A stretch of 64,000 nucleotides of DNA, taken from NCBI GenBank assembly GCA_963971575.1, contig OZ020623.1, positions 11,534,980 through 11,598,979 of the forward strand, in the 5' to 3' direction. The notes under the pieces were generated by a model. That model was not told the origin of the DNA, searched no databases, and saw only the letters and a list, made by a program, of their open reading frames with translations. Shown here one piece after another: positions 10,383 to 20,303 of the stretch; the stretch's first letter is position 1; each line of letters begins with the position of its first letter. Made by a program: the position numbers and the translations under genes. Source of the stretch: Liopterus haemorrhoidalis. Taxonomy: Eukaryota > Arthropoda > Insecta > Coleoptera > Dytiscidae.

Positions 10383-11674
10383 CCACGTCGCTCAATAAGT
10401 CTCCAGTCTAACTAAGAAAAACAATTTTTTGTTAGAAATTCGACTTTAGTCATCAACATACTCTCCTTCAAGAGTGATACATTCATTCCAACGCTCCTAT
10501 AACTTTTCGATGCCTTCTTTGTAGAATGATTTGTCTTTGCCCTCAAAATAGGCCTCGATTTCGGCAATCACTTCTTCATTTCAGTCAAATTTCTTTCCAT
10601 GGAGCATCTTTTTGAGGTCTGCAAAAAGCCAGTAGTCGCTAGGAGGCAGATCTGGAGAGTACGGTGGGTGACGAAGCAATTCGAAGCGTAATTCATTCAA
10701 TTTAACCATCGTTTTCATCGACTTGTGACACAGGGAATTGTTTTGGTGAAAGAGCACTGTTTTCTTTTGCATGTGAAGCCGTTTTTTCTTGGTTACTACA
10801 CTCAATCGATCCAATAATACCATGTAGTATTCGCTATTGATAGTTTTACCTTTCTCAAGATAGTCGATAAACAAAATAACATGCGTGTCCCAAAATTCGG
10901 ATGCCATAACCTTGCCAGCTGACTTTTGAGTTTTTGGTCGCTTTGGACGATTTTCACCGACTGCTGTCCACTCAGCTGACGATCTTTTTGATTCAGGTGT
11001 GTAGTAGTGGATCCACGTTTCATCCATTGTCACATACCGACGCAAGAAATCCTTTTTATCTCGCTTGAACAGCTCCAAACAGCGCTCTGAATCGTCGACG
11101 CGTTGTTATTTTTGGCCCGGTGTAAGCGAACGTGGCACCCACAACGAAAGCAATTTACGCATGCTCAAATTTTTGTGTAAAATTGTAAACACACTACATT
11201 CTGATATCTTTAAGGTGGCAGCTATCTCACGCAACTTCACTTTACGGTATTTCAAAACTATTTTGTGGACTTTTTTTATGTTTTCCGGATCAACTGCCGA
11301 TTTTGGGCGACCAGAGCGTTCAGCATCATCGATGTTTGTACGACCGCGTTTAAATTCAGCATACCAGTCAGTAATAGTTGTTTTGCCTGGTGCAGAGTCT
11401 CTATAACGTATATCAAGCCACTGTTTGGCTTCAACAGTATTTTTTCCCATCAAAAAACAATGTTTAATCAACACAGGAAATTCTTTATTATCCATTCTTT
11501 TGAAAATTACAAAACTGGAGTCACTAAAACTTATGTAACCTCTAAACTAATTGTCAGAATGTCATGAAATTTTCACACGTATCGTTTGAAGGTTGGTACT
11601 ATCCAGAAATCATATGGGTCTGTCAACAGTGTTGCCATATATATGTCAGACCGGAGACTTATTGAGTGAAGTGT
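10383..11674 (-). mobile_element. mariner element, copy 1 (nearly full length)
   Basis: Inverted ends of the type CACTTCACTCAATAAGTCTCC are flanked by TA on both sides, and the 1292-bp length is normal for mariner. It carries a transposase of the expected length on the minus strand, damaged only by point changes. Copy 2 with the same ends lies at 40943-42055. Confidence 0.92.
10446..11495 (-). pseudogene. mariner transposase, ~349 codons with internal stops
   Basis: The protein starts MDNKEFPVLIKHCF and has the paired helix-turn-helix DNA-binding region (TTITDWYAEFKRGRTN, then AERSGRP). The DDD catalytic core follows: MDETWIHYY, HQNNSLCHKS where HQDN is normal, and HPPYSPDLPPSDYWLF, with the mariner D34D spacing. 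The whole frame is open except for three in-frame stops: after LTPGQK, after GKKFD and after GIEKL. The second catalytic Asp is Asn, so it is doubly inactivated. It aligns in phase along its length without frameshift, which suggests a fairly young copy. Confidence 0.9.
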
Positions 11675-12294
11675 TATATGCCTTGCACATACGTTTTGAG
11701 CTCGGAACAATATGGTGTAGGCTGTGGTTGACGTTTTTATACCTGTTAATAGTTTCTGCGCTGTATTTAATATGCAAATAAGTGTTTATAAAATAAGTGT
11801 AATAGTACAGTGTAGCCGCACATTAGTATCTTGGGGACTTCACAAATATTTTCAACGCATTACAACTTGAGGATACAATTTAAATAAGTTGGGCTACTCG
11901 ATAAAAGAGCAAACTAGCCCATTACATGAAACAATGTTTTTAATAATACAAATAGTGTATTAATGCTAATACATAGGTGTGGAATTTTTGTAATCATATA
12001 GAAATATATTAAAACTATACCCGGTTTAGTACTGCATTTAAAAATTTCTCATCGTTTTACAGATGTTCATGCAAATTTCATCGAATAGCTTCCATTGGTG
12101 GGTTTTAGAAAACTATGGCCTCTTTTTTTGCTTCGATATGGGCTTGCGTTTTTAAGTCTTCAAATTCATGACGATACTTAGATTTCTCTCATTTTCTCAT
12201 CTGATTTGGAACTGAATAATATAGTTTTTGTTAGTGCTTTTTTAACTTCAACAATCCGGACTTTTTTTGAAAAATATCATCATATCGTCGAGGC
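11675..12294. other. No recognisable feature
   Basis: AT-rich interval between the mariner and the hAT element. No supported coding or repeat. Confidence 0.35.
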
Positions 12295-13227
12295 CAGTGC
12301 TCTTCAACTCGTGGTCCGCGGACCGGTGTCGGTCCGTAGAAAATTCCTGCTAGTCCGCGAAATTTTTCGACCGAATCATGTAAATGCACACTTCTATTCA
12401 CGAGTATATAGCACATTTTTTTAGTCGATTCAGAAGCTAACTTTTGTCTGAACCATGATTTATTTAATATTTACTAGCCCCAATACAACGCCTGTCGCGG
12501 CTATTTTTTATATTTCTGAAGAAACTAGATCTTTGGAATAGTCGCTTATAAGAGGAAGATATAGAAATGTTTCCACTTATGGAAGAATTTTTTATTGCTG
12601 CTGATGTTAACCAGAAAGTCATATTCAACAATAAGTCAACATTAAAAGCATTAGCTGAAAATTTTAATAATTATTTCCCTTAAAATGAGGAGCCTCGTAA
12701 AGGTAACCTCTGGATTAATAATCCATTCTTAGAAGATATAAAGTCTTGTGCACTTGATCCTTGTGAAAAAGAAAAGCTGATAGAGATGTCTTTTGATGTC
12801 ACTCTGGTGTCCAGACATAAAATGCAATCATTGTCTCAATTTTGGAAATCGCTAGAATATAGAATATCCATCTTTGAGTTATAAAGCTATCAAATTATTA
12901 CTCATTTTTTCGACTTCCTATTTGTGCGAAATGATTTTTATAGCCATGTCAATAATAAAAACCAAACAGAGAAATTGAATGGATGTTAACGCAGCGCTTC
13001 GTCTCTCAGAAACAACTCTGCAGCCACGTATTTCAAATTTTCTAACAAAGAAGCAGCAGCAGATATCACACAAAAAATTGTAATTATGTAACTCTATAAC
13101 ATATATCTATATAACAATAAAATACACCCTATATTGGTTTTTATTTGTGTCTTAGCTTGCAGCCGGTCCGAGAAATAATTATCCTATTTCCACTGGTCCG
13201 TTGGGGCAAAAAGGTTGAAGAACACTG
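12295..13227 (+). mobile_element. hAT element with degenerate transposase
   Basis: The ends are CAGTGCTCTTCAAC and GTTGAAGAACACTG, a hAT-type inverted repeat. The 8-bp flanks, GTCGAGGC and TTCTAGGT, agree at five positions, so the target duplication is decayed or shifted. The interior holds the C-terminal part of a hAT transposase on the plus strand. Confidence 0.75.
12530..13090 (+). pseudogene. hAT transposase C-terminal remnant (FAM200/ZBED-like group)
   Basis: Readable segments are MFPLMEEFFIAADVNQKV, LWINNPFLEDI, CEKEKLIEMSFDVTLVSR and SLSQFWKSLEYRIS. These follow the order of the late region of FAM200/ZBED-related hAT transposases: a short linker, the NPF segment, a Leu-rich helix and the WxS motif before the dimerisation domain. 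There are several stops and at least one frame change, so it is inactive. The catalytic N-terminal half is missing. Confidence 0.7.
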
Positions 13228-14067
13228 TTCTAGGTCAGATCACTTTTTAACCTCACAGGGACTGAATTATATTCGATTGGAAATCGTTACTACTGAGCGA
13301 GTGAACGTGGAGCATTCTGTGTTGCTCTGACTACCAAGCAAGAGCAACACTGAGAAATATGTATTTTTTAAATCCTACCATGAGACGGGACGTTCGGGGC
13401 TTCCTTGGGTTGGGGGCCCCTGGAAGTTTACTAGTCTTTCCACCCTATTGTTACGCCACTGATAGTAACAGGAAACCTAATAATTGATATAAAAACCCAA
13501 CACAATATAGTTGCTCCATTAAAAATCATTTTATAAAGGAAATAAACAAATAAATAAACGCTTTTTCAAATCAACATAAATTTAACTTTCATTCAAAATC
13601 TTTAATAAAATTCAAATTGACTCCCACGAAGCTTATTTCGTGAGTCTATTTCATTTCTACTCTTTCTCTCTCTTTTCCATCTACTCGTATGTAGACGACA
13701 GTAAAGATATTCTTTATTTTCTCACTTTGCGTGACTGTCACTACTTCTTAGTGAAAGATGTATTGCTCAAATAATAGAAAGAGTATTTTTAGCGATAAAT
13801 TTGGCACAAAAAAAAAATGTAAATGCAGAAATTCTGTTTTAACTTTAGGTTTTCAAAGAGGACAAAGTCTGCTAATTCATCTTGCTTACTTCAAAGTAAG
13901 ATAACTCTCTAAAGAAACAAAACAAAAGCATGGTGACTTACATTTTAAATTGAGAATGATGGTATAATAAAACTGATCAGTTGGCTAATACAGACCACCA
14001 AATTGTTCATTTAAATGTATTGGTTACAGCCTGAATAATATAAAAATATCTATGCTCCATGTCAGCT
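13228..14067. other. No recognisable gene
   Basis: AT-rich interval with no supported coding and no terminal repeats that I could pair. Confidence 0.35.
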
Positions 14068-14150
14068 TAGAAAAATGTAGTAAGAAGATAAGAACTGTTT
14101 GTCCTTGCTTCGGATTGGTTTAGAACATCATCCCTATTACAATGTTTTTA
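14068..14150. repeat. Fragment of the 1.2-kb TA element seen at 49891
   Basis: The stretch containing GTTTGTCCTTGCTTCGGATT matches, in the opposite orientation, the right end of the element at 49891-51108. Its outer end is not preserved. Confidence 0.55.
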
Positions 14151-14181
14151 TACTTTGCGTTCACAATAATATCATTGTTAC

Positions 14182-14228
14182 ATTAAAAACAGTTTAACAA
14201 TAGCTTCTATTGTTAAACTGTTTTTAGT
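14182..14228. repeat. Short perfect hairpin
   Basis: AAAAACAGTTTAACAATAG is followed at once by its inverted copy, with a loop of about two to three bases. Probably a MITE relic. A Pol II terminator role is not supported. Confidence 0.6.
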
Positions 14229-14484
14229 GACTTTTTATTTTGAGAGATTGGCAGTACTACTCGTCTACGGCGTATCATTGACAACCTCAAATATTTTAAA
14301 ATGTTTATTTAAAACAAATTTGTAAGTATTTCCATGTTAGATAATTATTTTATAATATTAGTATTAAGAAAATTCTAAAAGAAAGTCGTTTTGCATCTCT
14401 CAAATTACTGTTGTTATTACAGAAATTGTTTTATTATGCATTGTTACTATGGTGACGGCATTTCACAATAATCCCTAGATTGTA

Positions 14485-14590
14485 TAAGCTGTTCAATTTT
14501 GTAAGAACAAACTAAGAGGAAATTTTGTTTTGAATAGTTCTTCTATAGTGCTTCTTCGAAATTGTGTCATGTTGGTATTAAAAGTTGTCA
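14485..14590 (+). mobile_element. MITE T, truncated copy
   Basis: It starts with the T-family end TAAGCTGTTCAATTTTG and continues through AGAACAAACTAAG and GTCATGTTGGTATTAAAA, as in the complete copy at 63352. It is cut by the DINE-like copy that begins at 14591. Confidence 0.6.
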
Positions 14591-15546
14591 TTTTTAGGGT
14601 TTTGTAGGTATGACCAAAAAACCCTTATACCGTCATTTTGTCGTCTGTCTGTCTGTCTGTCTGTCGGTCTGTCTGTCTGTCTGTCTGTCTGTTCGATAAA
14701 AATTGTAGCCAAACGGCTAAACCTAGAGAGTTGAAATTTGGCATGCTTATACAACTCTTTGACCTGCACATAGGAAAAATACTAAAACATCTAAAAAACA
14801 TACCCCCTTAAAAATATAAACAAATATGTGCTCATCGAAAACAAAAATATTTTTTTTAAATTATGAGTAGGGTATCAAATGAAAGTCCTTAGTACGTGGA
14901 TTAACGATAAAATTTTTATTTTTGAAAAATAAATTATTTTGATGCGATTTTTGCCAAAATTGTGCAAAAAAAATTTTGTCCCACACCCTGTAGCCCAGAT
15001 GGTTTAAACTAAAAATCTAAAAAAAATCTAAGTAATGTATATTGGTGTGAACCGAAATAGTACAACAGGAATTTTTGATCAGATTATGTTTTCGGAAAAT
15101 AACGCATTTTCTGTGGTTTTTGGTTCACAAAGTACAAAAGTTATACCAATGTAAGACACTCACATGCAAGGCGTACGATGGCGTTATTGGTTAGAGCACT
15201 GGTGTCGTAAGCTAAAACTCGCTGGTAAACGAAGGGTTTCGAGTTCGAGTACTGAGTGAATTTTATTTTTTCTGTTTTTTTTTTTTTGCATTTTTATTAT
15301 GTTGAAATTATTTTGTCAAAATTCTAGTTATATTTTGACAAATGTTGTATTTAATTTTTAAGAGCGTAAATTTAATATAATTATCTTATTATATGATTAA
15401 CAGACGATAAATTATTTTAAAAATATCGTTCATTTTGCTGTGATTACTACAAAGTAAAATTTGTCCTACACACTCAGCATACCGCCTTCACTTATTATAT
15501 ACCTGCTAAACCCTGAAATGTGTGAATATTCACACTTCACATCAAT
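14591..15546 (+). mobile_element. DINE-like/Helentron-like repeat, copy B (most complete)
   Basis: It begins TTTTTAGGGTTTTGTAGG and has a GTCT tract within the first 110 bases. A conserved body (CCAAACGGCTAAACC, CATGCTTATACAACTC) follows, then the tRNA-like module, a long T-run, and a 3' end with the stem-loop GTGTGAATATTCACAC. No protein is encoded. DINE-1 elements have the same order of parts. An alternative is an unclassified TIR element, because the subterminal ends (AGGGTTTTGTAGGTAT and ATACCTGCTAAACCCT) are inverted. The copy near 59058 is very similar. Confidence 0.7.
15170..15258 (+). other. tRNA-like module within DINE-like copy B
   Basis: An A-box-like TGGCGTTATTGGTTAGAGC and a B-box-like GAGTTCGAGTAC lie about 50 bases apart, followed within ~45 bases by a run of 13 T. 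This would suit a Pol III unit. The central loop is longer than in copy A. Confidence 0.5.
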
Positions 15547-16035
15547 TTTTTTAGAATATTGATCCATAGTAACGAATAACGAATAAAAATTATTATAAAA
15601 AAACTGTTGATTTTGATGTGATTATAGAAGAAATATTGTCCTAAATATACAGCATTCTGTTGGCTTCTTACCAGTGGCGGCACTAGTGGGAGGTCCGGAG
15701 GGTCACGCCTCCATAAAAATTGTTGTGGTTCCCAGCTGCCTCTCGCAGATATGCTTGGATAAAATTACAAATTTTAGATAATACTAAGAGTGTCCAGTTT
15801 ATTTTGGGAATACTTCGAATTGCGAAAGGTGGAACGATTGTGGCCCTCTTTCATCTTTTCAAAATTAAATAAAAACCATATACATATTTTTAAAAAATAT
15901 ACCCCCATCAAATATTTTCTGGTAACCATTACCCCCCGCCATTTTAAATCTAGCAGTATAAGTGCTTCCTACACTTATTAAATACCTACAAAACCTGAAA
16001 TGTGTGAAAATTCATACTTCACATCAATTTCTTTA
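15547..16035 (+). repeat. Older DINE-like 3' end broken by a hAT-like end
   Basis: The flanks match 2621-2757 (CTGTTGATTTTGATGTGATTATAG and the ACCTACAAAACCTGAAATG end). Between them, near 15672, CAGTGGCGGCACTAGTGGG looks like a hAT terminal sequence. I could not find its partner end. Confidence 0.45.
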
Positions 16036-16536
16036 ACTTTCCATAACTCCAGTGCTTCTAAATCTGGTCTAAAGAATTCTTATAGTTATTAAGGTTGTGC
16101 GAAGGGCTAGGGGTGATTAAAGTTTCAAGATCCCGACAGAAAGTGAAGCATAGGTGTGGTTTCTTCATCCATTATTAAACTGACTGAATTGTTTGAAACA
16201 AGAGCGCCATCTATATCACACAATAAATTCAACTCTGACAAGTGGATATGTGTATTTAGTACCGACAAACCTTCCATTTATCAAATACATTTTTGACCCG
16301 AATCTAGTTGGTCAAGGGCATACATTGTGTAAAACATTGATTTTTTATCATTTGTGCAGTTTTGTAATTTGTCACGATAATTTACGAAAATTTTAGAAAT
16401 TTTTAAATTTTTTTGTTGGGTACATTCTGTATAATAAGACGACCTAGTTGATTTTTGGCGAACTATAAGATCGAAAAAGAAAAACTAAAAATAATTTAAA
16501 AATTTACTGTAATTATTATTTCGCTACTACCTAATA
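16036..16536. other. No recognisable feature
   Basis: No supported coding or repeat. Confidence 0.35.
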
Positions 16537-17255
16537 ACACAGCTCTACAAAAAAAAGGGTCATACCCAAAAATGCGATACATGGTTTCCGAAGTATTTTT
16601 GCTCGCTGATCACGAATCTGTGGTCGGTTTGTCTCCATCAGGTCCTCAAACCTTGCTAAGGTCAAATGCGAAAATTTCATTAAAAAAATCTAAAAAAATT
16701 CATATTGGGGTTTTTGAGGTCGCTGATTACGAATCCAGTGTCCGTTTGACCTTATCAAGATAAGGTCAAAATCTCTTCAAGGTCAAATGGCCGAAACACC
16801 TCCAAAAATTCTAAAAAAAATTACAGACACACCTTAAAAACTATGATAGCTAAAGACCTGCGGTCGGAATTTTATAATCCTGAGGTCCTAAATAGCCTTA
16901 GATTTCATTTTTAAGAAAAAAAAAATTTTTTGAAAAATTTTGATTTTTATTTCATTTTTTCAAAATTTCAAAAAATTCTATCATGAAAACGGTACAAGAT
17001 AGATACCTGCGGTTTAAATATTTGAAATACGGACACTGGATTCGTAATCAGCGACCTCAAAATCCCCTATATGAATTTTTTTAGATTTTTTTAATAAAAT
17101 TTTCGGATTTGACCTTGATCCTGACCTTAGCAAGGTTTGAGGACCTGATGGAGACAAACCGACCACAGATTCGTGATCAGCGAGCAAAAATACTTCGGAA
17201 ACCATGTATCGCATGTCTGGGTATGACCCTTTTTTTTTTTTTTGTAGAGCTGTGT
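16537..17255. mobile_element. Foldback MITE with ~210-bp inverted arms
   Basis: The ends are ACACAGCTCTACAAAAAAAA and its inverted copy, and similarity between the arms runs inward to near CGGACACTGGATTCG. Because the arms mirror each other, both give the same short translation starting MRYMVSEVFLLADHES on opposite strands, so neither is a gene. The centre is A/T-rich. The flanks (AATA/AATT) do not give a clean duplication. It adjoins the C-terminal end of the Tc1-like remnant. Confidence 0.75.
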
Positions 17256-18903
17256 AATTGTTCCAATCTCCATTATAACCAATTATTGCTTAGCATCTTT
17301 TCGGTACGCTTTCTACCAGCTTTTCGGCATACTTTGTCAGTGATCTCTATATCTGCCCCATTTTTTGTTCGAAGCTTATATTTCATGTACCCCCTATGTA
17401 AAAACTAGATTCATCAGAGAAAACCTCATCACTCTAATCGCGGTCTAAATTTTCCTTGGCCCAAACGAATCGTTTTTCGACATGTTTCACCGATAACAAT
17501 GCTTTTTGTTTGGTGCTCCTGAATTTAATACCATTTTCAATTAAACGACTTTGTAAGGGAGGTAATTTTGGTATTATTTCATAAATAAAATTTCATAAAT
17601 AAATTCATTATAATCATTTAATTAGAGTAAAATATTTAATCTGTTAAACGATACAAAAATAATCTATTTGTTAGAAAGGGCATTTAAGATAACGGGAGAT
17701 TGTTTATTATTGCAACTTGACACTTTTGTCAATGTAGCATGAAAAGTGAATCGTAAATTATTGTGTTAAATAAATATACGTCAACCATAAGCACATAAAT
17801 AATAATTAATTTTTGTCTGAGATATAAATTTGATGATTGGGCTATTTTCTAATGGGATATTTATCTGAGTTATCACCAATAAATTATGAATTTTAAGATA
17901 GTACAAGACCGACAATCAAGAGGTGTTAAATGACATTTAACAGTTGGGCGATATAAACATTTTTAGGATGGAAGCATTTTAAGGCAGTAGATTGTAAACC
18001 TTCATAATGTGAAGTCATGGTTTGGAGTTCATTTTAAACCGTCGTGAAGTTAAGTCGTGTTTTAAGTAGAGTGAGAATTCGTTCATCATGGGTTAGAATC
18101 ATTTAGGGTGTTCGGTTGGACTAGTAAAATGTAACAAGTAATTCCGTATGAACATTAGTGTAGTGCCCAGCTAAAGCCATGTGAGAGATAAATGGTTTTA
18201 GAGGATGTCAGTCAGGACTGTGGTGTCCAGTGGACAAATTAATGAATAGTGCTAAAGAGCCCAGTGTTTAGTGTTTGTGAATGTCTCATTTGGATTTTAG
18301 CTGTATCGACGTAATTGTAAGTCTATTGTAATTAGTGTAAATATTTAAACCTTAATCGTAATTAAAGTAGGTTAGCTAAAATGTTGAGTTTAATTGAAAC
18401 AACCCTTAATCCTTCCAAGAATCATAGCAACCAGCTAGCGGACTAATATGGGGGTCCAGACTTGATCCGCTCGCAAGTCTTGGAACCCATAATGTGAGGG
18501 ATGTACAGAGTAAGTACAAATGAAATAAATAAATCAGCCAACCGTGACATTTCATATTTATATATCGTAGCTCCCCACAACTTCTCAGGGTCATTAGACT
18601 TAACTTAATGTTCTTTTTTAACAAAATTTCCTGATATTTACGTAAAGATAATATAGGATTATTTTTAAAAACGTTAAAAATCACCTTATCTTGTTTTTTA
18701 GTAGTCACTTTTTTTAATTCACGATTAGGTAAATCATAATCATTTTTATTAATTTTATAACGTTTCACCCAATACTTAACAAAGTCTACTGACTTGTGCG
18801 TATATTTTGCTGAACTTGAAAAAGACATTTTTGGCTCTTTTGGGTGGGTACATAAAAATACCGCTTCAAAACTTCTTGCATAAATAGCAGTTTTGCAAAA
18901 CAC
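17256..18903 (-). pseudogene. Tc1-like transposase remnant, split by a solo LTR
   Basis: Removing 17552-18579 and one ACTT copy makes the reading continuous. It has an N-terminal helix-turn-helix region (FVKYWVKRYKINKNDYDLP, KKQDKVIFNVFKNNP), then LRSRLIENGIKFRST, then KHVEKRFVWAKENLDRD and the catalytic FSDESSF. After a stop and an apparent internal deletion, the C-terminal helix LVESVPKRC is readable. This order is that of Tc1 transposases. The first and third catalytic regions are missing, so it is dead. The clean interruption with a 4-bp duplication shows that the LTR element arrived after this Tc1 copy. Confidence 0.85.
17552..18579 (-). mobile_element. Solo LTR, minus orientation, 4-bp duplication ACTT
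   Basis: On the minus strand it starts TGTGGGGAGCTACG and ends CCTCCCTTACA, so it has the TG...CA ends of an LTR. It is flanked by ACTT at 17548-17551 and 18580-18583. A TATAAATATG-like TATA box lies near its 5' end. No internal retroelement sequence remains, so it is a recombination-derived solo LTR of ~1.03 kb. A 4-bp duplication fits Gypsy-type elements, but LTR sequence alone does not prove the superfamily. Confidence 0.85.
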
Positions 18904-19439
18904 TAACTAAACAATTTTTATTAACGGGCGTATTAGGTCTTGATGTTCTTATCATGTTTGAACCTGTTTTTTATTTGTTCACATGCCTGATTTTGAGTCA
19001 TAAGCATGTATGTCTTATTATACAGACTGTAGATGGTAAATTAAATTAAAAACATTTTCATGAAAAACTTGCCACTTGTGTCAAACAGCCACAGCCCCTC
19101 AAAAAAAAATAAAATAATAAAATAAAATTAACTTTTAAAAATGTTGGTGCACAGCAACAATGGCTATTAGCGTCTAACACAACCCATCTAAATTACTACA
19201 GTTTATGCTTAAAACAATAAATAAAATCTGATATATAATACATACTCAATTAAATCAATCTTGCACGAAAAATCATAAATAAATAGGATAAAAGTCTGTT
19301 CGAAATATTGCACAGACGCAGGATGATGGTAACGGGCTGTAAAGGGGCCAATTAACATCAAATATCACAGATAATAATAAAAACACAGTAAAGTAAGGTG
19401 CAATACTTCAGACATCAAACAGTTATTTCGATTCCCTCA
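18904..19439. other. No recognisable feature
   Basis: AT-rich sequence upstream of the Tc1-like remnant. It may hold the Tc1 5' end, but no terminal repeat was identified. Confidence 0.35.
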
Positions 19440-20303
19440 GGAAGAGTATCAGCCTGTCCATGAGTACCCTGTCATCACCTAAAGTAACTGACAGGTCATA
19501 GCACAGGCCTAACCTCTCTCTGACATCCTCGAACTGTACGCACTGAGTTGAAATAAGTAACACAGACAAATCTGTGTCACACGTCTCACAGATAGGAGGT
19601 TCTTTACCTCGAAGGAGGTGTCCATGGGTTCACAAATAGTGACCTACACGAAGGTGTATGAATGCAGTTTCCTCCATGCGGTTTGTCCAGCAGGAAGAAC
19701 CCCATGGTTTAACCCCTTTATCTGTCACAACTTCACATTTTGTATGTTGTTCCGATCATATTGCCATTTGGCTAACACTAGATGTTTTAGATGAGTCTTT
19801 GTGTCATCTGGAAATATAAAACTCACATCAATCATAGGTGGGAGGCGGTTTTTGTAGATACATTAGCTGCTTCATTACACTTAATATCAACATTTCCCGG
19901 TATCCAAAACAGCTCTACCGTCACATTCAGATCGTGGAGTAACAACTGAATTTTTAGACGAGGATGCACTGGATCTGGATTTTGGTTACTGTTCAGAGCG
20001 CTCAGCGAGTCCGTCAAGATAAGACTTGACCGAATTTGCTCTGGCGAAACAAAACACAGGGCCTTGAAAATAGCGTACTGCTCAGCAGTATACACACTCG
20101 TTATGATGTGTAAACGGTATTGAAACTGCTGACGTAGATTCAAGACAATGAACGTACACCCAACCCTGGTTACGGATTTGGATCCGCCAGTAAAAATAAC
20201 AGAAAGTCGGACCTAAGGACCAGTGTCCTTTGTAACTCAAGTAACGTAGTATCTTTATCAAACCAAGTTAATATGTTTATTCACAGACGGACGCAGTACC
20301 ATC

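Noticed and set aside
15170..15258. A functional tRNA gene
   Set aside because: A- and B-box-like motifs exist, but no clean cloverleaf with seven-base acceptor pairing was seen, and the same module repeats inside a mobile element.
18406..18903. A 165-codon gene on the minus strand
   Set aside because: It is a Tc1 helix-turn-helix fragment running into LTR sequence at 18579. The last ~60 residues are LTR.
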